This document shows, one piece after another, positions 1 to 5,900 of a DNA stretch of 24,870 nt; the stretch's first letter is position 1, and every line of letters begins with the position of its first letter. The DNA is taken from assembly GCA_002383375.1 (NCBI GenBank), contig DFYR01000004.1, positions 585 to 25,454 of the forward strand, given 5' to 3'. The notes beneath the pieces were generated by a model. The model was not told the origin of the DNA. It made no database searches and saw nothing but the letters and a program-made list of their open reading frames with translations. Origin of the DNA: Spirochaetaceae bacterium UBA4077. GTDB taxonomy: Bacteria > Spirochaetota > Spirochaetia > Treponematales > Rectinemataceae. The position numbers and the translations under genes are program-made.

Positions 1-222
1 TTTTATTCTTCGGCAAGTTGGTCAAGTTTATAATTTTTCTTGGTGAGCCATACGTCATTCTAACATTAATTAGACTTATAAATTTATGGAGTGCGGATTC
101 TTAGAAAGTTCAAAGTAAGAGAGAAGATTTAAGTATTGGATTATTTAATTACCATTTGAATAATACATTAGAAAATAGGAAAACAATCAAATTTAAAATT
201 ACACAGATCCATGTAAAATCGC
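1..222. other. AT-rich gene-free flank at window edge
   Basis: No convincing coding frame is seen. Hand counting gives about 27% GC for the first 220 bases, against roughly half or more in the genes to the right, so composition changes sharply at the 3' end of the integrase gene. A match one base off the integron core-site consensus (TTCTAAC, reverse GTTAGAA) lies near 58-66, but a single degenerate heptamer is not enough to call an attachment site. The stretch could be a cassette-array boundary, a decayed mobile region or an ordinary AT-rich spacer. Confidence 0.5.
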
Positions 223-1521
223 TCAGGAGAGAATGTCGGCGGGACTGATTACGCCCGAAGGGCCGCGGTTGAGCACATGAGTGTAGATCATAGTCGTTTT
301 AAGGTCGCTGTGGCCGAGCAACTCCTGGATAGTTCTGATGTCGTAACCACATTCCAAAAGGTGGGTGGCAAAGGAATGGCGGAAGGTGTGGCAGGACACC
401 GGCTTGCTGATGCCTGATTTGAGCGCGGCTTCGTGTACCGCATGCTGGAGTACCGAAGCGTCCATATGATGGCGGCCTTCCTCGCCTGTTGTAGGATTTT
501 TCCAGCGCCGTCCTTGGGGGAAAAGCCACTGCCAGGCAAATTGCTGGCTTGCGTTGGTGTATTTCTTCGAGATCGCGCAAGGAAGCTGAACCTTTCCCCA
601 GCCTTCATGTAGATCTTGGCTGTGAATTTTCTTCACATTGGCGATGTGTGATTCAAGTGATGGCTTTAGCGTGCCGGGCAGCATGGTAACCCTGTCTTTG
701 CCGCCTTTTCCGTTTCGGATGAGAATTTCGTTTCTGGAAAAATCGATGTCCTGGATTCGGAGCTCGAGGCACTCGTTCAAGCGAAGTCCTGTGCCGTACA
801 TGAGCTTTGCGGCGATAAGCGCTGAGCCTTGAAGCTGTGAAAGGAGGGTTTTCACTTCTACCTTGCTCATAACCACAGGAAGGTGTAAGGGTTTTTTAGC
901 GTGTATTACTTCACCAATTTCTTCAGGCGGATTTTTAAAAACATACCTGTGAAGGAAAAGGAGGGCCGCAAGGGCTTGGTTTTGGGTTGATGAACTTACC
1001 TTGTATTTAATCGCCAGATTGCTGATAAAAGTATTGATCGTCTTGCCGGGATAGAGCGATTTACTATTCGGAGGATTGGTTTTCAGATAGATAGCGCACC
1101 AGTGTCTATACGCTTCGATTGTGCGCTTGCTGTAATGGCGGGCAAGGAGGGCTTCTTCCAGGCGGGCGAGTAGTTCCTTTTGGCCAGAATCTGCCTGAAC
1201 AGGTGATTTATCGTCTTTAAAGATTTCATCGGGACCGATCGTATTGCCTGGATTGATGGTGCCGCCAGTCTTGTTAGCGTTGCTAGGCTTAGCGCCGGTG
1301 CTGGCGTTTGGATAATCGAAGAGGCCGGTGGCGAATAGGGTATTCAGAAGTATCTCGGCGATGTAGCTGTTGTTGGGGATAAGCCACTGATGCTGTTCGG
1401 GGTACCAAAACCGTCCGGGTATCTGCTTTATGGCGTTGAGCAGGGTTCTGTCATTAGGGTTGAAGGTGAAGGAGATTGCTAGATACTCGGGCCTATCGGC
1501 CTGTTTTATCGCGAGCAGCAT
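223..1521 (-). CDS. Integron-type tyrosine recombinase (IntI family) with N-terminal extension
   Basis: This is a site-specific recombinase of the tyrosine family, 432 residues from the start chosen here. The catalytic set is visible: Arg247 (GTGLR), a Lys in the GKGGKDR turn, His378-x-x-Arg381 (HTFRHSFATHLL), His404 (LLGHSD) and Tyr413 (MIYTHV). Between the second and third patches is the extra segment typical of integron integrases, with FAWQWLFPQ and the RHHMD motif near residues 328-354. XerC/XerD lack this segment. The SAM-like core-binding domain spans about 110-210. Before it, residues 1-70 form an extension with the W-Y-P...W-L-I-P pattern resembling a HARP-like domain. The reading frame runs 23 codons further upstream to a TTG at 1590. 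I prefer the ATG at 1521 because AGAGGAA sits about 5 bases before it. The gene points out of the window and ends at the AT-rich flank. IntI assignment is fairly sure; activity is inferred. Confidence 0.85.
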   Translation of the reverse strand: MLLAIKQADRPEYLAISFTFNPNDRTLLNAIKQIPGRFWYPEQHQWLIPNNSYIAEILLNTLFATGLFDYPNASTGAKPSNANKTGGTINPGNTIGPDEIFKDDKSPVQADSGQKELLARLEEALLARHYSKRTIEAYRHWCAIYLKTNPPNSKSLYPGKTINTFISNLAIKYKVSSSTQNQALAALLFLHRYVFKNPPEEIGEVIHAKKPLHLPVVMSKVEVKTLLSQLQGSALIAAKLMYGTGLRLNECLELRIQDIDFSRNEILIRNGKGGKDRVTMLPGTLKPSLESHIANVKKIHSQDLHEGWGKVQLPCAISKKYTNASQQFAWQWLFPQGRRWKNPTTGEEGRHHMDASVLQHAVHEAALKSGISKPVSCHTFRHSFATHLLECGYDIRTIQELLGHSDLKTTMIYTHVLNRGPSGVISPADILS

Positions 1522-1623
1522 TGTTTCCTCTGATGTGATAACGATTGCCTTTCTACAGATCAACGTGTTGCTCACCCTCGGCTGATTCAAAACCTGGTGA
1601 AAGAAAGGGGACTTTCTGCAATC

Positions 1624-1857
1624 CTACTTGTCGGATAGCAATTTATTCGTAAAGCTCACGTCGCTTTCGAGCTGCTCAAGCTTGGCTTCCTGGTCGGCAA
1701 GGCGTTTTTCCAGTTCTGCGATTCGCCGTTCGTATTCCTTGAGAATGCCAGGATCGGTTTTGGCTTTGGCGATTCTAGATTTTGTGAGATAGTCGCCGAT
1801 AACCGCGATTGCTGTCATGGCGGTAAGGCCGCCGACAATGATTAGGGCTATGAGCAT
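1624..1857 (-). CDS. Small membrane protein with C-terminal coiled coil (PspB-like layout)
   Basis: This 77-residue protein has one N-terminal membrane helix (residues 1-25, LIALIIVGGLTAMTAIAVIG). A charged heptad-rich helix follows (about 35-70) and is probably a coiled coil. Length and layout match phage-shock protein B, which also has one membrane span followed by a helix ending in a R-I-x-x-L-E type segment. No motif proves that family, so this is an architectural comparison only. Its start overlaps the end of the upstream ACT-domain gene by 10 bases, so the two are probably co-transcribed and translationally coupled. It ends about 100 bases before the preferred integrase start, and no clear terminator separates them. 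Confidence 0.65.
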   Translation of the reverse strand: MLIALIIVGGLTAMTAIAVIGDYLTKSRIAKAKTDPGILKEYERRIAELEKRLADQEAKLEQLESDVSFTNKLLSDK

Positions 1858-2252
1858 TGAATGCCTCTCAATGCGTTCAACGCTGTTTCGATATGGGTTT
1901 TTAGGACGAATAGGTGGTCGTGATGGTAAGCGGCTACAATGTTGGCGCTGATGCCTGCATTGGCCAGGGTTGTGGCGACGGCTGCGGATAGACCGACCGC
2001 ATCGAGGCTCGAGTAAACCTGGAGGGTGATGCGCCCGAAGATGGATTCATAGGTCAAGCCGAAGGCGTCGGCGCGTTCCTTCTCCAGGATAAGTGTGATG
2101 CCTTCGGCTTCCTTTATGACAGCCCAGGGATCGAGCGCCGCCAGCTCTGAGCCTTCGGGCATCCCAGGAACGGTGCAGAATACGAAGCTGCAATCCGAGG
2201 CTGAGGGATTCAGGTCTTTAAGGAGTAAGTCTAGATTTTTACCTTGCTGCAT
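1848..2252 (-). CDS. ACT-domain protein, probable small-ligand sensor
   Basis: The protein is 134 residues from the preferred start. Its first half (LLLKDLNPSASDCSFVFCTVP and the WAVIKEAEGITLILEKE segment) and second half (FGRITLQVYSSLDAVGLSAAV, ANAGISANIVAAYHHDHLFV) form the tandem ACT-like layout of small stand-alone ACT proteins, which are related to the regulatory part of aspartate kinase. Such proteins bind amino acids or similar ligands; the ligand here cannot be read from sequence. The frame continues to a TTG at 2321, but that codon lacks a ribosome binding site, whereas the ATG at 2252 has AAAGGG just upstream. It overlaps the following PspB-like gene by 10 bases. Confidence 0.7.
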   Translation of the reverse strand: MQQGKNLDLLLKDLNPSASDCSFVFCTVPGMPEGSELAALDPWAVIKEAEGITLILEKERADAFGLTYESIFGRITLQVYSSLDAVGLSAAVATTLANAGISANIVAAYHHDHLFVLKTHIETALNALRGIQCS

Positions 2253-2752
2253 AGCACCCTTTTCTGCCACCTTCGCCCATCTTGGATTCGAAGATGGGGA
2301 AGAAGGTACATGGTTATTCAAAAGTGCGGGTTGTGAGGCGAGAGGATACGAAGACCTTTTTCGCCGAAACAGAATAAAAGTCCTGCTCGTATCTAATTTT
2401 ACGTTTTTTTAACAGGCTGCAGACCTATTTTATCGTGTCGAGACTCTAAGTCAATCGCAATATATCGATTGCTACTGATAATATTGGAAATAAACGGCGG
2501 GTTTTGCTGCCGAATACGGAAACCTAGGCCTAGCGCGGTGCCGGCGATTGCGTCCTTCAGCGGGATGAGGGGCTTTGGGAGGTTTTTCTAAAGATCAGCA
2601 GAATTTTAGTTAAACTCCACGGTGGTACTCCGATACGTGAAGACGCACCTTCGCAACAGAAGGCGCGTCTTCATTTAACAATTCCACAGTATGCACCCGG
2701 GAAAGCACGCTCATCCGCCGCGCTGTCCGAGGGCAATTATTCTCAAGGGTGA
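2253..2752. other. Gene-free intergenic stretch with one strong hairpin
   Basis: About 500 bases separate the ACT-domain gene from the lipocalin gene. No coding frame with a plausible ribosome binding site was seen on either strand, and no tRNA-like cloverleaf. The part nearest the ACT gene probably carries its promoter and leader, though no convincing -35/-10 pair stands out. A short 6-bp inverted repeat CAATCG/CGATTG lies at 2452-2471. The main structure is the 14-bp-armed hairpin at 2639-2672, listed separately. Confidence 0.5.
2639..2672 (-). terminator. Strong hairpin downstream of the lipocalin gene
   Basis: Two 14-base arms (GAAGACGCACCTTC and GAAGGCGCGTCTTC) flank a 6-base loop. The one imperfect pair becomes a G-U wobble when transcribed from the minus strand, so the structure is slightly more stable there, consistent with a role after the minus-strand lipocalin gene, whose stop lies 80 bases away. 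No U-tract follows on either strand, so intrinsic termination is uncertain. It may instead stabilise the mRNA 3' end or be a dispersed repeat. Confidence 0.4.
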
Positions 2753-3289
2753 TTAATTATCGTGCTCCACCCATACCAGGTTGTCGAGATTGTAGCCTAG
2801 GGATGCGGCCAGATCGAGGTATTCTTTCTTGATCTCCTCGGGGATGGTCTTGCTGCGCGAAAGGATCCAGAGGTACTTGAGGCTATCGCCGGCCACGAGG
2901 GCGAAGTTGTAGTCCTTGTCCAGGGCGATGACGTTGTAGCCCGAATAGAAGGGTCCGAAGAAGGATACTTCCAGGGCGGCCCGAGTTTCCGCTCCTACAA
3001 AACGCGCCTTGGCTTTGGCTTCGGTCCACTTGCCCTTGACGTAATTGTAGCCCCGGTTAGTCACCGATACTTTCCCGTCGTCCCGGAGTCCATATTCGGC
3101 GGTGGTGTTGCTCAGGTTCTTTTCGAAGGCGAAATCGAACCGGGCGATCTCATACCATTTGCCCAGGTATCGTGCCTTATCGAATCCCTCGACAACGGGC
3201 GCTTCCTTGAGCAGGGGAGCAGTCGCGCAGGAGAACAGGACCGCTGACAAGCCTAGGAAAAGCAAAGCGTTCTTTGAAAACTTTTTCAC
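2753..3289 (-). CDS. blc: Blc-type lipocalin lipoprotein
   Basis: This 178-residue protein is a bacterial lipocalin, an eight-stranded barrel carrier for lipids or other hydrophobic ligands. It begins with a lipoprotein signal peptide: KK, a hydrophobic stretch, then SAVLFSC with Cys21 as the acylated residue. The lipobox is loose (Ser at -1, Phe at -2), as is common in spirochaetes. The lipocalin signature follows at about 42-55 (YLGKWYEIARFDFAFEK), and the family's late YLWILSR motif is near 139-145. Length matches E. coli Blc (about 177). The start is a GTG, supported by GGAGG six bases upstream. Family role: membrane maintenance or lysophospholipid handling at the envelope. It stands alone with its own possible promoter. 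Confidence 0.92.
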   Translation of the reverse strand: MKKFSKNALLFLGLSAVLFSCATAPLLKEAPVVEGFDKARYLGKWYEIARFDFAFEKNLSNTTAEYGLRDDGKVSVTNRGYNYVKGKWTEAKAKARFVGAETRAALEVSFFGPFYSGYNVIALDKDYNFALVAGDSLKYLWILSRSKTIPEEIKKEYLDLAASLGYNLDNLVWVEHDN

Positions 3290-3311
3290 ATGGATCCTCC
3301 GTTATTCGTGA

Positions 3312-3340
3312 ACCTTAGCTGTTTTGCCAAAATCATTCAA
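3312..3340 (-). promoter_or_regulatory. Possible sigma-70 promoter of the lipocalin gene
   Basis: On the minus strand TTGAAT (3340-3335) and TAAGGT (3317-3312) are separated by 17 bases, each matching four of six consensus positions. It lies between the stop of the PLP-enzyme gene and the lipocalin GTG, leaving a leader of about 15-20 bases that contains the GGAGG site. Confidence 0.35.
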
Positions 3341-3378
3341 CCCAATGGATCCTGTTATTCTGTCTCACGACCACAGCC

Positions 3379-4521
3379 TTACCAGCCGCCAAAACGCGGC
3401 CAGGTTTTTAAGGGGGCGTCGGCGTTTTCGGGTATGACGAAATAGGAATCGAACTGGGCTGCGGTGGCGCAGGCGTGGTTGGGGAGGATGCGCAGCTGTG
3501 TTCCCACTGGCAGTTCGGGCAGGCTGCTCTTGGATCCTGGCCGCAGAGAAAGTATACCGTGTTCCTGGTTTACCGAGTTGACGATAAGATCGCCAAAGGC
3601 TTTGCCATCGACATCGCAGACCAGGCCGTAGCCCTGATCGACCGCCTGTCTGGCCGTGCCCCTGTCCCGGGAGAGGGCCATCCAGCCGGCGTCCACGAGA
3701 ATCCAGCCCCTGGAGCGCTGGTGGCCTATGACGGTGGTGAGCACGGACAGGGCGATGTCCTCCATTTTGCAGACGCCGATGCCCGCCATGACCAGGTCGA
3801 AGAAGACGTAGACGCCGGCCCGCACTTCGGTCAGGCCTTCGGTGCTGCGGATCGCGCTGGCGGTGGGGGTGCTTCCCGCGCTGACAATGGGACAGGGAAG
3901 GCCGGCGCTGCGCAAGGCTTGCGCGGTTGTTACCGCGGCCAACCGCTCTTTTTCGGCGAACTGGGCATGCGCCTCGCGGCCAACGGCATTGTAGCTGTCG
4001 CCGGCGTGGGTGAGTACGCCGCGCAAAAGACCCCCTGCATGGAGGATGCGGCCGATTTCTATGAGCAGCGGATCGCCGGGCTCGAGGCCGCCGCGGTGGC
4101 CGTCTGAGTCTATCTCGATGAGGGCAGGGATTGGACTGCTGTGCGCCTTCGAGGCTTCGATAAGAGCCTTGGCTTGCTCCGGAGTATCCAGCAATACCTT
4201 CAGGTCGCAGCCCGCCCTGTGCAGGGCAAGAACCCGGGGCAGTTTTTGCGGGCTGATGCCCACGGCGTAGATGAGGTCGCTGATTCCCGCCTCGAAGTAT
4301 ACTTCGGCTTCTTTTAAGGTCGAAACGGTGCCAGGGCCTTTGGGCGTGCTTATTAGCCGCAGGGCTACCTCCACCGATTTGGCTGTCTTGAGATGGGGCC
4401 TCAGAGAGACCTTCGCAAGTTCAGGCCTGCTGCGCATCCGGACGATGTTTGCCATCATCTTTCTCTCGTCGATGATAAGTTCAGGGGTCGAGAGGGCGGA
4501 GAGTTTTTCTGCGGTGTTCAT
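3379..4521 (-). CDS. D-threonine aldolase / D-serine dehydratase-like PLP enzyme (alanine racemase fold)
   Basis: The 380-residue protein belongs to the fold-type III PLP family that includes D-threonine aldolase and metal-dependent D-serine dehydratase. PLP would be bound by Lys45 in LRPHLKTAKS. The C-terminal domain carries the metal-site motif PNHACAT, with His349 and Cys351 equivalent to the zinc ligands of eukaryotic-type D-serine dehydratase. GSTPTA near residue 217 is the expected phosphate-binding loop. Such enzymes cleave beta-hydroxy-D-amino acids or remove water from them; the exact substrate is not readable. It is last in a minus-strand run, 68 bases after the DegT aminotransferase, with AAGGAG before the ATG. 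Context suggests it processes an amino-alcohol or hydroxyamino-acid product of the enzymes upstream. Confidence 0.88.
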   Translation of the reverse strand: MNTAEKLSALSTPELIIDERKMMANIVRMRSRPELAKVSLRPHLKTAKSVEVALRLISTPKGPGTVSTLKEAEVYFEAGISDLIYAVGISPQKLPRVLALHRAGCDLKVLLDTPEQAKALIEASKAHSSPIPALIEIDSDGHRGGLEPGDPLLIEIGRILHAGGLLRGVLTHAGDSYNAVGREAHAQFAEKERLAAVTTAQALRSAGLPCPIVSAGSTPTASAIRSTEGLTEVRAGVYVFFDLVMAGIGVCKMEDIALSVLTTVIGHQRSRGWILVDAGWMALSRDRGTARQAVDQGYGLVCDVDGKAFGDLIVNSVNQEHGILSLRPGSKSSLPELPVGTQLRILPNHACATAAQFDSYFVIPENADAPLKTWPRFGGW

Positions 4522-4589
4522 TACGATCGCTCCTTGTCCTTGATCCTGTTGATCAAAACGTTCTTGTCATCCTGTCCCGCGTTGGAACC

Positions 4590-5900
4590 CTACAGCAGCC
4601 TGTCGAGCTGGGAGAAGACCTTGCGGAAAGCTTCGGCGTAGAGTTCGATGGCTGGTTTGTCGAAGTGCTTGAACCAGGGCACCGAGAAGGAATATTCGGC
4701 AACGCTTTCGGCATTGGGCAGGCTGCCCCTGGGCTGGCGTAGGTCCCGCTCGGCGAAGGCAGTCATCGTGGGCTTGCCCAGGCGAAAGAGATCGAGCTCG
4801 TTGAAGACCGGATGGAGATGCAGGGGTCCGTTCTTGATGATGGAGCAGACCGAGACGCCTTCGGCGCGCAGGGCTTCGCAGATTTTTCCCAGGGTGCCGG
4901 CGGGATAAGCGCGATGATTGAAGCGGCCCTGGGCGTAGTACCAGCCGCCCATGGAGGAGGCCCTTCCCTGGGCGTCGGGGCTGTAGTCGCAGATGTGCGG
5001 GGCCAGATGGGGAACCTCGGCCAGGCATTCCCAGAAGTAGCGCATAGCCTTGTCGATCTCTCCGATACGGTGATCATAGTGCTTAAGCTGGACCCGGCCC
5101 ACCGCCGAGCTCATCTGGTGCATGCGGTGCTTGTAGCCGCCCACGGGTATTCCTGCAAATTTCATGAGTTCGGGGTCGGTGAGCTGGTTGTCCTTGGAGA
5201 AGAACTCCGAAGCCGAGCCTGTGCGTTCGTAGAAGCCGAAGGAGATGGCCCTTTCGAACATGGAGCGGTCGTTGGTGAAAAGCATGCCCGCCTCGCCGAT
5301 GGCGAAGGCCTTGGCTGTCATCAGGCTCATGACGGAGATGTCGCCCAGGGTGCCGCAGGCCCTGCCCTTGTACTTTGATCCTTGTGCGTGGGATGCGTCT
5401 TCGATTACCACCAGACCGTGTTTTCGGGCTATGGGGAGGATGCGGTCCATGTCGCAGGGATGGGCTGCGTAGTGTACTACCATAATGGCCTTGGTGCGCG
5501 GGCCTATGCGGTGTTCGATGTCGTCCGGATCGATGCAGAGGCTTTTTTCATCGATCTCGGCGAAGTTGACCGGGGCGCCCAGGCTCAGGGCGGGAGCGGC
5601 GCTGGCCCAGTAGGTCATGGAGGGGCAGATTATCTCGTCTCCGGCCCCGAGGCCGGCGGCGTACATGGCGCCCAGGAGGGCGGCGGTGCCATTGCAATAG
5701 CCCAGGGCATAGTCCACGCCCAGCCAGGCCGCCATCTCCCTTTCGAACTGCTTGGTTATCTCTGTGCCGCTCATGCTCCGGGCATGCAAGACATCCAGAA
5801 CGGCTTTTTCATCCTCCTGGGTGATTATAGGCCAGAGAAAAAGCTCCTTGGGTTCGGCCTTTATGCTGGGCTCGCCGCCCAAGATCGCCAGCTTGTTCAT
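4590..5900 (-). CDS. DegT/DnrJ/EryC1/StrS-family PLP aminotransferase
   Basis: This is a 436-residue fold-type I aminotransferase of the sugar-aminotransferase family. Visible features are the N-terminal ITQEDEKAVLDVL and GTEITKQFE segments, the cofactor loop CNGTAAL (70-76), the PLP-ring aspartate Asp168 in IEDASHAQGS, and the Schiff-base Lys197 in SLMTAKAFAIGEAGM. The usual motif is S-F-x-x-x-K-x-x-x-x-G-E-G-G; here the final glycine pair reads GEAG. Members transfer amino groups to keto-sugars, some to cyclitols. The ATG overlaps the stop of the preceding fusion-protein gene as ATGA, with GGAGGTGG upstream, so translation is coupled. Linkage to a ceramidase-like amidohydrolase and a D-threonine-aldolase-like enzyme points to amino-compound metabolism rather than cell-wall sugar synthesis. 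That reading is inference. Confidence 0.9.
   Translation of the reverse strand: MNKLAILGGEPSIKAEPKELFLWPIITQEDEKAVLDVLHARSMSGTEITKQFEREMAAWLGVDYALGYCNGTAALLGAMYAAGLGAGDEIICPSMTYWASAAPALSLGAPVNFAEIDEKSLCIDPDDIEHRIGPRTKAIMVVHYAAHPCDMDRILPIARKHGLVVIEDASHAQGSKYKGRACGTLGDISVMSLMTAKAFAIGEAGMLFTNDRSMFERAISFGFYERTGSASEFFSKDNQLTDPELMKFAGIPVGGYKHRMHQMSSAVGRVQLKHYDHRIGEIDKAMRYFWECLAEVPHLAPHICDYSPDAQGRASSMGGWYYAQGRFNHRAYPAGTLGKICEALRAEGVSVCSIIKNGPLHLHPVFNELDLFRLGKPTMTAFAERDLRQPRGSLPNAESVAEYSFSVPWFKHFDKPAIELYAEAFRKVFSQLDRLL

Noticed and set aside
3475..4107. 210-residue plus-strand frame opposite the PLP enzyme
   Set aside because: Antisense shadow with no recognisable motif or start signal.
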